Assembly: GCF_020622355.1 (NCBI RefSeq)
Contig: NZ_WHVL01000004.1
Coordinates: 248,001 to 312,000 of the forward strand
Direction of reading: 5' to 3'
Source: Vreelandella malpeensis
GTDB taxonomy: Bacteria > Pseudomonadota > Gammaproteobacteria > Pseudomonadales > Halomonadaceae
Length of the DNA: 64,000 nucleotides
A model generated the notes under the pieces. The model was not told the origin of the DNA. It saw nothing but the letters and a program-made list of their open reading frames with translations, and did not search any database. Below, piece after piece: positions 52,347 to 61,297 of the stretch; position 1 is the stretch's first letter; every line of letters starts with the position of its first letter. A program made the position numbers and the translations under genes.

Positions 52347-52817
52347 CTAACCGTCTCCCTGCTCGCGAATCCGGGCAATGACCAGTTCAAGCAGTTCGCG
52401 CTGGCTCTCGCACTTGCGAAACTGGGCGCGGGTCGAGGCGTCGTTCATGATCGTGGCGACCTGACCGAGCAGCGCCAGGTGCGTATCGTCGGCCTCTTCG
52501 GGCACCAGCAACACGAACACCAGGTCCACCGGGTCTCCATCGATGGCATCGAAGTCCACGGGTTCCGCGAGCTTCAGAAAACCGGCGATGGGAGCGCTGC
52601 AGTGCGGGCTTCGGGCGTGGGGAATGGCTACGCCATTGCCGATACCGGTACTGCCCAGGCGCTCGCGCCCGATCAGTCGGCTGAAGACTTCCTGGCTGTC
52701 CAGGCTGGGAGTGTTCTGTGCGATGAAGGTGCTGAAGAACTCGAGCACCCGCTTCTTGCTGCCCCCGGGCACGTCGAACAGCACGCGCTCCGGGGGGAGT
52801 ATGGTTTCCAACGTCAT
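52347..52817 (-). CDS. ptsN: Nitrogen-PTS EIIA protein PtsN
   Basis: EIIA(Ntr), 156 aa, the final phosphate acceptor of the nitrogen PTS. In its free or phosphorylated state it controls potassium transport and other targets. The active His67 is in GNGVAIPHARS. The ATG at 52817 (MTLETILPPE) lies five bases after the hpf stop; a longer frame to 52958 is inside hpf. Confidence 0.95.
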   Translation of the reverse strand: MTLETILPPERVLFDVPGGSKKRVLEFFSTFIAQNTPSLDSQEVFSRLIGRERLGSTGIGNGVAIPHARSPHCSAPIAGFLKLAEPVDFDAIDGDPVDLVFVLLVPEEADDTHLALLGQVATIMNDASTRAQFRKCESQRELLELVIARIREQGDG

Positions 52818-52821
52818 CGAT

Positions 52822-53130
52822 TTAACGCACGCCCGCGCCCTGGGCGCGAGCTTGTGCTTTTTCCTTGTGTTTGACCAGTTGACGGTCGAGCTTGTCGGCC
52901 AGGGCGTCGATCGCAGCATACATGTCGCTGTCCTCGGCGACGGCGTGGAGATCTGCACCGGCGGCGTGCAGCGTGCAGGCAGCCTGCTGGCGCTCCTTTT
53001 CGATCGATAAGGTCACTTGAACGGTGGTGATGTTGTCGTAATGGCGTTCAATACGGTCGAGTTTCTCGTTGACGTAGTCACGCAAGGCGTCAGTCAGTTC
53101 CAGATGATGACCGGTGATGTTTACTTGCAT
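52822..53130 (-). CDS. hpf: Ribosome hibernation-promoting factor HPF (short form)
   Basis: A 102-aa short HPF that binds the 30S decoding region and promotes 100S dimers in stationary phase. The sequence starts MQVNITGHHLELTDALRDYV and has the IERHYDNITTVQVTL and DLHAVAEDSDMYAAIDAL family stretches. AAGGAG precedes the ATG at 53130. It lies 80 bases after rpoN. Confidence 0.95.
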   Translation of the reverse strand: MQVNITGHHLELTDALRDYVNEKLDRIERHYDNITTVQVTLSIEKERQQAACTLHAAGADLHAVAEDSDMYAAIDALADKLDRQLVKHKEKAQARAQGAGVR

Positions 53131-53210
53131 CGACGTGCTCCTTATCGAGGGCTGTACTTCGATTGTAACCCTTTTTACGCCGTTGCAAAGCCCCGGCGGC
53201 AAGTTTCGAT

Positions 53211-54620
53211 TCAGCGCAGCCGGCGCCGCTCGCTCGACGAGGGGATGCCCATCGCCTCGCGGTATTTGGCCACCGTCCGCCGTGCCACGTTGATGCCGCC
53301 TTCCTCGAGCAGCGACACCAGCCGGCTGTCCGAGAGCGGCTTGCCCGGTGTCTCCTCCTGGATGAGCTTCTTCAGGCGCGCGCGAATCGCCGTGCTCGAG
53401 TGGCTGTGGCCCCCCTCCTGACCGCTTACCTGACTCGAGAAGAAGTACTTGAGCTCGAACACGCCGCGCGGGGTATGGATGTACTTCTGAGTGGTGACCC
53501 GCGAGATGGTCGACTCGTGCATTTCGACGGCTTCGGCGATGTCCGCCAGGATCAGGGGTTTCATCGCCTCCTCGCCGTGCTCGAGAAAGCCGATCTGGCG
53601 AGCGATAATCTCGCGACCGACGCGCAGCAGGGTGTCGTTGCGGCTCGACAGGCTCTTGATCAGCCAGCGCGCCTCCTGCAGGTGATCCTTGAGGAACTGG
53701 TTGTCCTGGCTCTTGTCGGCGCGCTTGATGAGGCTGGCGTAGTCGGGCTGCACGCGCAGGCGCGGCAGGGCGTCCGGGTTGAGCTCCAGGTGCCAGCCCT
53801 CCTGGTCGTGGCGTACCACCAGATCCGGCGTGATGTAGCTGTCGTTGGTGACCCCGAAGGCGCTGCCCGGGCGCGGGTCGAGGCTTCGAATCAGGCGGAT
53901 GACATCGTCGAGCTGTTCATCGTCGAGACCGAGCCGGCGCTTGAGCAGACGCTTGTCGTGCTTGCCGAGCGCCTCGAGGAACTGGCGCACCAGACGTCTG
54001 GCAGGTACCAGCAGCGGAGTGTCGTCCGGAAGCGTGGCGAGCTGGAGCATCAAGCACTCGCGCAGATCGCGAGCAAAGACACCGGTGGGCTCGAACTGCT
54101 GCAGGCGCAGCAGCACGTTCTCCACCTCGCGCAGGCTCAACCCTTCCAGGCCTTGGGCTCTGAGGCCTTCGCGAATGTCGTTCAGCGGCTGGGTAAGGTA
54201 GCCGTTGGCATCGAGTGCATCGATCAGGCTTTCGGCCACGGCGTGATCGCGCTCGGAGACGTCGGTCATCGCCAACTGCCAAAGCAGATGTCCATGAAGG
54301 CTCTGGCCTGCCGCCTGACGGTCGAAATCCGGACCTTCCGGGGCGCCGCTGCTGGCGGCCATGTCCTGATAGGTATCGGACCACTCGCTGTCGATGGAGA
54401 GCTCGCTGGGAATGCTCTCCTCCCAGTCGCTTTCCGGCGTTTCGGTCACGCTCTGCTCGCCGAATTCGTCTTCCTGTTCCAGCAGCGGGTTGGAGTCGAG
54501 CGCCTGCTGAATTTCTTGACGGAGGTCCAGGGTGGAAAGTTGCAGCAGGGCGATCGCCTGCTGCAATTGGGGTGTCATGGTCAACTGCGTACCGATGCGC
54601 AGCTGTAGAGACGCTTTCAT
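53211..54620 (-). CDS. rpoN: RNA polymerase sigma-54 factor RpoN
   Basis: Sigma-54 directs RNA polymerase to -24/-12 promoters and needs an AAA+ activator to open DNA. The 469-aa product has the Gln-rich region I (MKASLQLRIGTQLTMTPQLQ, QQAIALLQLSTLDL), an acidic region II, the core-binding region and the C-terminal RpoN box (ARRTVAKYREAMGIPSSSERRR). The ATG at 54620 is the family start. A good -24/-12 motif lies 67-82 bases upstream in the gap after lptB. Confidence 0.98.
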   Translation of the reverse strand: MKASLQLRIGTQLTMTPQLQQAIALLQLSTLDLRQEIQQALDSNPLLEQEDEFGEQSVTETPESDWEESIPSELSIDSEWSDTYQDMAASSGAPEGPDFDRQAAGQSLHGHLLWQLAMTDVSERDHAVAESLIDALDANGYLTQPLNDIREGLRAQGLEGLSLREVENVLLRLQQFEPTGVFARDLRECLMLQLATLPDDTPLLVPARRLVRQFLEALGKHDKRLLKRRLGLDDEQLDDVIRLIRSLDPRPGSAFGVTNDSYITPDLVVRHDQEGWHLELNPDALPRLRVQPDYASLIKRADKSQDNQFLKDHLQEARWLIKSLSSRNDTLLRVGREIIARQIGFLEHGEEAMKPLILADIAEAVEMHESTISRVTTQKYIHTPRGVFELKYFFSSQVSGQEGGHSHSSTAIRARLKKLIQEETPGKPLSDSRLVSLLEEGGINVARRTVAKYREAMGIPSSSERRRLR

Positions 54621-54686
54621 GACCATCGCAGAACCACTCGTTACTCGTAAAGCTCCACCCTAGTGCGAGTTCGTGTTTGGCGCAAG

Positions 54687-54702
54687 TGCAATAAACATGC
54701 CA
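54687..54702 (-). promoter_or_regulatory. Candidate sigma-54 (-24/-12) promoter upstream of rpoN
   Basis: Read on the minus strand the text is TGGCATG-TTTA-TTGCA. It keeps the invariant GG and GC ten bases apart and matches TGGCAyr-N4-TTGCW. Transcription would start near 54675 and run into rpoN with a leader of about 55 bases. It lies in the 111-base gap between lptB and rpoN. Confidence 0.6.
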
Positions 54703-54731
54703 TCGGGTGGAACTTCATGAGTGGCATCGGC

Positions 54732-55481
54732 TTAGAGGCGGAAGTCGGCGCCCAGATAGACCTCGCGGACCTTCTGGTCGTTGAGGATCGCCTCGGCGTC
54801 GCCGCTGGCGATGATGTGACCGTCGCCGACGATGTAGGCGATGTCGCAGATATCCAAGGTCTCGCGAACGTTGTGGTCAGTAATCAGCACGCCGATATGG
54901 CGGGACTTGAGCGCCAGAATGATCGACTTGATTTCGCCCACCGAGATCGGGTCGACCCCGGCGAAGGGCTCGTCGAGCAGGATGAAGGCCGGGTCGGTGG
55001 CCAACGACCGGGCGATCTCGACGCGCCGCCGCTCGCCGCCGGAGAGGCTCATGCCCAGGTTGTCGCGAATGTGAGTGATGTGGAAGTCTTCAAGCAACTG
55101 CTCGAGGCGCTCTTCGCGGGCGTGGCGATCCAGCTCCTTGCGGGTTTCAAGAATCGCCAGGATGTTGTCGGCCACCGAGAGCTTTCGGAAGATCGATGCT
55201 TCCTGGGGCAAGTAGCCGATGCCGGCGGTGGCGCGCTCGTGCATCGGCGCACGGGTCAGGTCCAGCTCGTCGATGCCCACCGTTCCGGCGTCGGCCTTGA
55301 CCAGTCCCACGATCATGTAGAACGAGGTGGTCTTGCCTGCCCCGTTGGGGCCGAGCAGGCCGACCACGCTGCCCTGAGCGATTTCCAGGTTGATGTCCTT
55401 GACTACCCGGCGGCGCTTGTAGCTCTTGGCCAGGTGCCGGGCGTGCAGCGTCTTGACTGGTGCGCTTGGGGTATTCGACAC
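54732..55481 (-). CDS. lptB: LPS export ABC transporter ATPase LptB
   Basis: The cytoplasmic ATPase that drives LPS extraction by LptFG. The 249-aa product has Walker [10 protein letters not shown] (44-52), the signature LSGGERRR, Walker [14 protein letters not shown] and the switch His in LITDHNVRE. The GTG at 55481 follows an excellent AGGAGG. It is nine bases after lptA. Confidence 0.97.
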   Translation of the reverse strand: MSNTPSAPVKTLHARHLAKSYKRRRVVKDINLEIAQGSVVGLLGPNGAGKTTSFYMIVGLVKADAGTVGIDELDLTRAPMHERATAGIGYLPQEASIFRKLSVADNILAILETRKELDRHAREERLEQLLEDFHITHIRDNLGMSLSGGERRRVEIARSLATDPAFILLDEPFAGVDPISVGEIKSIILALKSRHIGVLITDHNVRETLDICDIAYIVGDGHIIASGDAEAILNDQKVREVYLGADFRL

Positions 55482-55490
55482 GGCGGCCTC

Positions 55491-56012
55491 CTATTGGGCG
55501 GGCTGGAGGGTCATGCGGATACGCTGATTGTCGCTGCCGCTCACCTCCGAGCGTGCCTGGACGACCTCGCGATCGATGAAGTATTCGAGCCGGCCGCCGC
55601 GAAAGCGGTCGCCGCGCTGGGTCAGCTCCGCCTGATCGATCAACTCTACCCGGCGCTCGCCAACGTGATAGACGATGCGCCGTGCCCAGCCCTCCATGGG
55701 GCCATCTTCGTTCTCGAGCTGGTTGCGAAGGTAGGCGCGCTCGCCGGTGGCGATGGCCTGAGAAAGCTCGCCGGCATCGTTGCGCTGGATCTCGACGCGG
55801 TTGCCGCGAATCTGCATCTCGCCCTGGCGAATGTCGACGTTGCCGGTATAGACGGCGGTGCCGGCGCGTTGGTCGAGATCGAGCTGGTCGGCCTCGACCT
55901 CGACGGGCGCCTGGTTGTTCTGGGCAACGGCGGTCAGCGGCATGGCCAGTGCCAGCAGGGCGGCGCGAAGCAGAGGGTGGTGAAGCAAGGGGGCGCGAAA
56001 CGATGGGTGCAT
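55491..56012 (-). CDS. lptA: LPS periplasmic bridge protein LptA
   Basis: LptA polymerises into the periplasmic bridge that carries LPS between LptC and LptD. The 173-aa product has a signal peptide (cleaved near TAVA-QNN at 30) and an OstA-like beta-jellyroll (VEVEADQLDLDQRAGTAVYTGNVDIRQG). AGGAG precedes the ATG. Confidence 0.95.
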   Translation of the reverse strand: MHPSFRAPLLHHPLLRAALLALAMPLTAVAQNNQAPVEVEADQLDLDQRAGTAVYTGNVDIRQGEMQIRGNRVEIQRNDAGELSQAIATGERAYLRNQLENEDGPMEGWARRIVYHVGERRVELIDQAELTQRGDRFRGGRLEYFIDREVVQARSEVSGSDNQRIRMTLQPAQ

Positions 56013-56020
56013 AACGACTC

Positions 56021-56593
56021 CTAGGGCGTGGGGCTGACGGGGGGGTGTTCACCGCGCACGTTGTCGGACATGCGCACCCGGCTCTCGTCGAGCCAGACGT
56101 CCATGCGATCGGCGCTCATGCGCTGGGGCGGCTGCTGCAGCAGCGCCGGCGTTTCAGTGTAGGCGTGACGCTCGAGGCCATCGTAGTGTAGCCGCTCGGT
56201 GTCGAGCTGCCAGCCCTCGTCCGGCGCCAGCAGTCGGGCCGAGCCCTCGAGCACGAGCGACTGGCGATCGGTCTGCAGTAGGCCGTGGTCGGCCTGGGCC
56301 AGCCACTGGCGCTGCTCGGAATCGAACAGCGTGGCACGCGGGTCGTCGGCTTCGGTCAGCGCTTGCTGGGGCGTATGCACCAGGTGCGGGGTGACCAGCG
56401 ACTGGTCGATCGCACCGGATTCACCGAACAGCGTGAGCTCGGCATTTTCCAGCACGTGCCCGGGCTCCTGCGCCTGAGCCTCGGGATCGACGTCGTCGAA
56501 GTCAGGGCCGCGCGGATCGAGCCAGACAAGCAAGGCACCGAGTGCAACGACCAGCGCCGGCATCCAGAGGCGTTTCTTCAAGCGTCTCGACAT
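56021..56593 (-). CDS. lptC: LPS export protein LptC
   Basis: A bitopic inner-membrane protein (190 aa; helix about 10-25) with a periplasmic jellyroll that receives LPS from LptB2FG and passes it to LptA. The family is poorly conserved, but the length, single helix, the MSADRMDVWLDESRVRMSDNVRG end and the kdsC-lptC-lptA order make the call firm. Confidence 0.93.
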   Translation of the reverse strand: MSRRLKKRLWMPALVVALGALLVWLDPRGPDFDDVDPEAQAQEPGHVLENAELTLFGESGAIDQSLVTPHLVHTPQQALTEADDPRATLFDSEQRQWLAQADHGLLQTDRQSLVLEGSARLLAPDEGWQLDTERLHYDGLERHAYTETPALLQQPPQRMSADRMDVWLDESRVRMSDNVRGEHPPVSPTP

Positions 56594-56605
56594 AGGCGTG
56601 AACCT

Positions 56606-57136
56606 CTACAGGTACGTGTCCATGGCCGCATCCCAATGACCCTGGGTCATCAAGAGCGTATCGCAGATCTCGCGAACCGCGCCGTGGCCACCGAGGGCAT
56701 CGGTGATCCAGCCGGCGTGGGTGTGCATGTAATCCGGTGCGTTGGGCACGGTGATGCCGACCCCGACGCGGCGAATCACCGCCAGATCCGGCAGGTCATC
56801 GCCGCAGTAGGCGACCTGGTCGAGGGACAGGTCGAGACGCTGGCAGAGCCCCTTGAGCGTGGCGAGCTTGTCCTCGACGCCCTGGAAGACGTGGGTGATA
56901 CCCAGCGCCGCCGCCCGCTGGCTGACCATGGGCGAGTCGCGCCCGGTGATCACCGCCACGTGAAAGCCCGCGCGCTTCAAAAGCTTCAGGCCGTGGCCGT
57001 CCTGAACATGGAACGCCTTGATCTCGACGCCGTCGGCCTGGAAGTAGAGGCGTCCATCGGTCATCACGCCGTCGACATCGACGGCCAGCAGGCGCACGTT
57101 GCGAATTCGGTCGTGCAGGGCATCGGGGAGGGCCAT
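56606..57136 (-). CDS. kdsC: 3-deoxy-D-manno-octulosonate 8-phosphate phosphatase
   Basis: KdsC is a HAD phosphatase that releases free KDO from KDO-8-phosphate. The 176-aa product has the nucleophile motif DVDGVMTDG with D20 and D22, VITGRDSPMV and the GDDLPDLAVI metal site. It has no cap domain and probably works as a tetramer. GGAG precedes the ATG, and it lies 12 bases upstream of lptC. Confidence 0.96.
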   Translation of the reverse strand: MALPDALHDRIRNVRLLAVDVDGVMTDGRLYFQADGVEIKAFHVQDGHGLKLLKRAGFHVAVITGRDSPMVSQRAAALGITHVFQGVEDKLATLKGLCQRLDLSLDQVAYCGDDLPDLAVIRRVGVGITVPNAPDYMHTHAGWITDALGGHGAVREICDTLLMTQGHWDAAMDTYL

Positions 57137-57170
57137 GGTAACTCCATTGAAAACGGTCTATCAGCGTAGA

Positions 57171-58157
57171 TCAGATCACGCCGCTCGAAAGCAGGTCGTG
57201 CATGTGCAGGGCGCCGATGGGGCGCTCGTGTTCGTCGACCACGGCCAGGGCCGTGATGCGGCTGTCTTCCATGAGGCGGACCGCTTCGGCGGCAAGCACG
57301 TCCGGGCGAATGCGCTTGCCCGGGCGGGTCATCACCGCATCGACGCTGACGCTGCGCAGGTCGTGGTACTCGTCCAGAGTGCGGCGCAGGTCGCCGTCGG
57401 TGTAGACACCGGCGAGGCGCCCGTCGTCGTCCACTACGCAGGTGAAACCGAGCCCTTGGCGAGTGATCTCGAGCAGCGCGTCGCGCAAGGGGCTGCCCAG
57501 CGGCACCTTGGGCAGGCGCTCGCCGCTGTGCATCAGGTCCTTCACACGCAGCAAGAGCCGTTTGCCGAGACTGCCGCCAGGGTGGGAGAGGGCGAAGTCC
57601 TCGGCGGTGAAGCCGCGCGCCTCGAGAAGGGCCACGGCCAGCGCGTCACCCAGCGCAAGGGCAGCCGTGGTCGAGCTGGTCGGCGCCAGGTCCAACGGGC
57701 AGGCCTCACGCGCCACGCCGCTGTCGAGATGAGCATCGGCGTGGGTGCCAAGCGTAGAGCCCGGCCTACCGGTCATGCTGATCAAGGGCACGCCCAGGCG
57801 CTTCAGTAGTGGCAGAAGGGCGGTGACTTCAGCGGTCTCGCCGGAGTTGGACAGCGCCAGCACCACATCGGTCCTCGTGATCATGCCCAGATCGCCGTGG
57901 CTTGCCTCACCCGGATGGACGAAGAAGGCGGGCGTACCGGTACTGGCGAGCGTGGCGGCGAGCTTGCCGGCGATATGACCGGACTTGCCCATGCCGGTCA
58001 CGACCACGCGGCCCTGGCAGGCTAGAATGAGAGAGCAGGCGCGGTCGAAGCCTTCGTCGAGCTTCTCCTTGAGGTCATTGATGGCGGCCTGCTCGATGTG
58101 CAGCGTGCGTAGCGCGCTTTCACGCAGGGCGCTGGTAAGGCCGGAGGACGCTGGCAT
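57171..58157 (-). CDS. kdsD: Arabinose-5-phosphate isomerase
   Basis: KdsD converts ribulose-5-phosphate to arabinose-5-phosphate, the first step of KDO synthesis. The 328-aa product has an N-terminal SIS domain (VVVTGMGKSGHIAGKLAATLASTGTPAFFVHPGEASHGDLG) and two C-terminal CBS domains (VVDDDGRLAGVYTDGDLRR; ALAVVDEHERPIGALHMHDLL). It is the first gene of the minus-strand KDO/Lpt/rpoN run. An AGAGAGG site precedes the ATG. Confidence 0.96.
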   Translation of the reverse strand: MPASSGLTSALRESALRTLHIEQAAINDLKEKLDEGFDRACSLILACQGRVVVTGMGKSGHIAGKLAATLASTGTPAFFVHPGEASHGDLGMITRTDVVLALSNSGETAEVTALLPLLKRLGVPLISMTGRPGSTLGTHADAHLDSGVAREACPLDLAPTSSTTAALALGDALAVALLEARGFTAEDFALSHPGGSLGKRLLLRVKDLMHSGERLPKVPLGSPLRDALLEITRQGLGFTCVVDDDGRLAGVYTDGDLRRTLDEYHDLRSVSVDAVMTRPGKRIRPDVLAAEAVRLMEDSRITALAVVDEHERPIGALHMHDLLSSGVI

Positions 58158-58432
58158 AGATGGGCCTCTCTGAAAATGACGTCGTCGAGCGCCTAGAATA
58201 GCATTTCACACGCCCGAGTAGGTACGGGATCTTTACCGTCTGCCGACCGCGCGATATCGAACAAAGAGTTTCGAAGCAAGGTTTTAGCGTTACCAGCCGG
58301 GGGGATGGCTGGCGTTGGGGCACGATGTTCGTTACTATTTCGAAAACACTGTTTCACAATTGCCGGCCTTGAAAAGCCCGCCCAGGCGTCGGCAGCATGC
58401 ACGCTGCCTGCCCCAAGGAGGGTTATGCACCC
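58158..58432. promoter_or_regulatory. Divergent kdsD-mlaF intergenic region
   Basis: A 275-base gap holding promoters for two long operons. On the minus strand TGCTATTCT (about 58204-58196) looks like an extended -10 for kdsD. CCAGCC (58293-58298) and GGCTGG (58307-58312) form a small hairpin. The stretch 58325-58370 is AT-rich compared with its surroundings and may hold the mla promoter, but no good -35/-10 pair stands out. Confidence 0.35.
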
Positions 58433-58436
58433 ATGA
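58425..58436 (+). other. Possible three-codon mini-ORF overlapping the mlaF start
   Basis: ATG CAC CCA TGA lies directly after AAGGAGGG (58415-58422). Its stop overlaps the mlaF start codon as ATGA. Ribosomes could initiate here and reinitiate at mlaF. It may also be chance. Confidence 0.3.
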
Positions 58437-59254
58437 CAGACACCCCCTTTATCGAAATCGAGGATCTGCACTTTTCGCGCGGAGAGCACGACATCTTTCG
58501 CGGCATCGACATGCGTATCCCGCGCGGTCAGGTGACCGCGATCATGGGTCCGAGCGGCACGGGCAAGACGACGCTCTTGAAGCTCATCGGTGGCCAGCTT
58601 ACCCCCGATCGCGGGCGGGTGCTTATCGACGGGCAAGACGTGCACCGACTTTCGCGCAAGGCCCTGTTCGCGCTGAGAAAACGCATGGGTATGCTGTTTC
58701 AGAGCGGCGCGCTGTTCTCGGACCTGAACGTGTTCGAGAACGTGGCGTTTCCGCTTCGCGTGCACACCGACCTGCCCGAGGCGATGATTCGCGACCTGGT
58801 GCTCTTGAAATTGCAGTCGGTAGGCCTTCGCGGCGCGCGGGCGCTGAGCCCCGCCGAGCTCTCCGGCGGCATGGCCCGGCGCGTGGCGCTGGCACGCGCC
58901 ATTGCGCTGGACCCGGAGCTGGTGCTTTTCGATGAGCCCTTCGTGGGTCAGGACCCTATCTCCATGGGCGTGCTCGTCCAGCTCATCAAGCGCCTGAGCG
59001 AGGCGCTGCGGCTGACCTCGCTGGTGGTCTCCCACGACATCAAGGAGACCTTGAGCATTGCCGATTATCTCTATCTCATCGCCGACGGCCAGGTGGTGGC
59101 CCACGGCACGCCCCAGACGCTGGATGCCAACCAGGACCCGCGGGTAAGCCAGTTCATCCACGGCGAGCCCGACGGGCCGGTGCCGTTTCACTACCCGGCG
59201 GACGAGTTCTACCGCGACATGCTGGGCCCGGCGCGGCCACAAGGGGCGAAATGA
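58433..59254 (+). CDS. mlaF: Phospholipid transport ATPase MlaF
   Basis: The ATPase of the MlaFEDB complex that moves phospholipids between MlaC and the inner membrane. The 273-aa product has Walker [10 protein letters not shown] (39-47), the signature [14 protein letters not shown] and Walker [14 protein letters not shown]. The ATG at 58433 gives [24 protein letters not shown] is 11 bases upstream. Its stop overlaps mlaE. Confidence 0.96.
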   Translation: MTDTPFIEIEDLHFSRGEHDIFRGIDMRIPRGQVTAIMGPSGTGKTTLLKLIGGQLTPDRGRVLIDGQDVHRLSRKALFALRKRMGMLFQSGALFSDLNVFENVAFPLRVHTDLPEAMIRDLVLLKLQSVGLRGARALSPAELSGGMARRVALARAIALDPELVLFDEPFVGQDPISMGVLVQLIKRLSEALRLTSLVVSHDIKETLSIADYLYLIADGQVVAHGTPQTLDANQDPRVSQFIHGEPDGPVPFHYPADEFYRDMLGPARPQGAK

Positions 59255-60054
59255 TGCCGTCATTACTCAATAAAAGCACCGCCCAGGTGACGAGGCTTGG
59301 TCGCAAGGGGTGCGATACCGTGGAGTCGCTCGGCCGGGCCGGGGCGTTTCTGCTCCAGTCGAGCGTCGGGGTTCCCTCGCGAGAGGGCTTCTCTCTGTGG
59401 CTTCGCCAGATGCACTTCGTCGGCGTGCTGTCGCTGGCCATCGTGCTGGTGTCGGGGCTTTTCATCGGCATGGTGCTGGCGCTGCAGGGCTATACTATTC
59501 TGGTCGATTTCGGCGCCGAGCAGGCGCTGGGTCAGATGGTGGCGCTTTCGCTTCTGCGCGAGCTCGCGCCGGTGGTGGCGGCGCTGCTGTTCGCCGGACG
59601 CGCGGGTTCCGCCCTGACTGCAGAGATCGGCCTGATGAAGGCCACCGAGCAGCTCACCAGCATGGAGATGATCGGAGTCGACCCGCTCAAACGGGTAGTA
59701 GCTCCCAGGCTCTGGGCCGGTTTCGTGGCGTTGCCGATTCTCACCGTAGGTTTCAGCGTGGTGGGCATCTGGGGCGGCTATCTCGTTGGCGTCGAGTGGC
59801 TCGGCGTCTTCGAGGGCTCCTACTGGAGCAATATGCAGGCGAGCGTGGCGTTCGCAAGCGACGTTGGCAACGGCATGATCAAGAGCCTGGTGTTCGCCGT
59901 GGTGGTCACCTGGATCGCGGTCTTCCAAGGGTATGACCTGGTGCCCACGTCGGAAGGTATTTCCCGCGCAACGACCCGTACCGTGGTCTACTCGTCCCTG
60001 GCGGTGCTGGGGCTCGATTTCGTACTGACCGCCGTGATGTTCGGCGGCCTTTGA
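59251..60054 (+). CDS. mlaE: Phospholipid transport permease MlaE
   Basis: The permease of the Mla complex, 267 aa with about five membrane helices. The conserved [50 protein letters not shown] and [19 protein letters not shown] segments are present. The ATG overlaps the mlaF stop (ATGA). Confidence 0.96.
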   Translation: MMPSLLNKSTAQVTRLGRKGCDTVESLGRAGAFLLQSSVGVPSREGFSLWLRQMHFVGVLSLAIVLVSGLFIGMVLALQGYTILVDFGAEQALGQMVALSLLRELAPVVAALLFAGRAGSALTAEIGLMKATEQLTSMEMIGVDPLKRVVAPRLWAGFVALPILTVGFSVVGIWGGYLVGVEWLGVFEGSYWSNMQASVAFASDVGNGMIKSLVFAVVVTWIAVFQGYDLVPTSEGISRATTRTVVYSSLAVLGLDFVLTAVMFGGL

Positions 60055-60070
60055 TAGCTGGAGCGCGTTC

Positions 60071-60535
60071 ATGAAACGTAGTAAAACCATGGAGTTCGGC
60101 GTCGGCCTGTTCATGCTGGCGGGTATTGTCGGACTCGTCTTCCTTGGGCTTCGCGTCAGCGGTCTGTCGCTTTCAACGCCGACCCAGACCTTTCAGCTAG
60201 AGGCCAACTTTGCCAATATCGGCGGCCTCAAGCCGCGCGCGCGGGTCACCATGGCTGGCGTGACGGTGGGGCGCGTGGAATCCATCGATCTCGACACCGA
60301 CTGGTACGATGCCCGTGTGGTAATGAGCCTGGACTCAGGCCTCGAGGGCGAGCTCTCCCAAGACACTACTGCCGCGATCCTGACTGCAGGGCTTCTAGGC
60401 GAGCAGTACATCGGCTTGAGCGTGGGTGGTGCGCCGGAGATGCTCGCGGATGGCGATACGATTCGCGATACCCAGTCGGCGTTGGTGCTCGAAGAACTCA
60501 TCCAGCAGTTCGTATCCAGTATGGCTAACAACTGA
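60071..60535 (+). CDS. mlaD: Phospholipid transport substrate-binding protein MlaD
   Basis: A bitopic inner-membrane protein that forms a hexameric ring with a lipid channel. The 154-aa product has one N-terminal helix (about 8-30) and an MCE domain (about 38-115, LEANFANIGGLKPRARVTMAGVTVG). It is shorter at the C-terminus than E. coli MlaD. GGAG lies ahead of the ATG. Confidence 0.95.
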   Translation: MKRSKTMEFGVGLFMLAGIVGLVFLGLRVSGLSLSTPTQTFQLEANFANIGGLKPRARVTMAGVTVGRVESIDLDTDWYDARVVMSLDSGLEGELSQDTTAAILTAGLLGEQYIGLSVGGAPEMLADGDTIRDTQSALVLEELIQQFVSSMANN

Positions 60536-60551
60536 CCCAGCCCTATACTAC

Positions 60552-60595
60552 TACTACCAAGTACCAAGCCTTGTACTACCAAGTACCAAGCCTTG
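60552..60595 (+). repeat. Exact 22-bp tandem duplication between mlaD and mlaC
   Basis: Two back-to-back identical 22-base copies, each starting TACTACCAAGTACC and ending AAGCCTTG, fill the gap after the mlaD stop. The unit itself contains CCAAG twice. It is preceded by a CTACTACTA run. Confidence 0.92.
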
Positions 60596-60637
60596 CACGG
60601 CGACTTTCTTCAACTGTTGAGTAAAGAGGTGGATACC

Positions 60638-61297
60638 ATGCGTAAGCTGAACAACCCGCTGAACTACTGGGTGATGGCGCTCTATGCCACCGTGCTTTTG
60701 ATGCTGCCGATCGGTGCCAGTGCCCAGACCCAGTCGCCGGAGGCGATGATCCGCGAGAACGTTACCGGTTTCATGGAGCGTATCGACGGCCGCGAGGATT
60801 ACTACGCCAGTAATATCGACGAGCTGAAGGCGATCGTCGACGAGAGCCTCAACGACGTGGCGGACTTTCGCTACATCGGCGCGAGCGTGATGGGCAGCTA
60901 CTTCCAGAACGCCACCCCGGAGCAGCGCAGCCGCTTTGCCGACGTCTTTCGTCGCACCCTGATCGATACCTACACCCGCGGGCTGGTCACCTTCGACTAC
61001 GACGCGCTGCGCGTGCTCGACAACCAGCGCGGTCAGCGCTACGAGGATCAGGCGAGCGTCGACATGGAAGTAGTCGCCACCAACGGCCAGGTCTACCCGG
61101 TGAGCTACAGCCTGCGCCTCTCCAACGGCGAGTGGCGCGTGGTCAACGTGATCGTCAACGGCATCAACCTGGGGCTGACATTCCGCAATCAGTTCGACCA
61201 GGCCATGCGCCAGAACAACCGTGACTACGATGCGGTAATTCGTACCTGGTCGCCGGAAGTGGGTGTCGAGGAACTCGAGCGCGGAGGCGATGCGTGA
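60638..61297 (+). CDS. mlaC: Periplasmic phospholipid shuttle MlaC
   Basis: MlaC ferries phospholipids across the periplasm between the outer-membrane MlaA complex and MlaFEDB. The 219-aa product has a signal peptide (cleaved near ASAQ-TQSP) and the Tol-Tol-Ttg2D fold (NDVADFRYIGASVMGSYFQNATPEQRSRFADVFRR). The ATG at 60638 has AGAGGTGG upstream; an in-frame ATG at 60593 lies at the edge of the tandem repeat and is less likely. Confidence 0.95.
   Translation: MRKLNNPLNYWVMALYATVLLMLPIGASAQTQSPEAMIRENVTGFMERIDGREDYYASNIDELKAIVDESLNDVADFRYIGASVMGSYFQNATPEQRSRFADVFRRTLIDTYTRGLVTFDYDALRVLDNQRGQRYEDQASVDMEVVATNGQVYPVSYSLRLSNGEWRVVNVIVNGINLGLTFRNQFDQAMRQNNRDYDAVIRTWSPEVGVEELERGGDA

Noticed and set aside
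58293..58312. Hairpin in the kdsD-mlaF gap as a terminator or riboswitch
   Set aside because: Only a 6-bp stem with no T-run, and both neighbouring genes point away from it, so no transcript is expected to end there. No riboswitch core is visible.
60552..60595. Possible CRISPR or phage attachment repeat between mlaD and mlaC
   Set aside because: Only two copies with no spacer between them, no cas genes, no integrase and no tRNA nearby. It is a simple tandem duplication.
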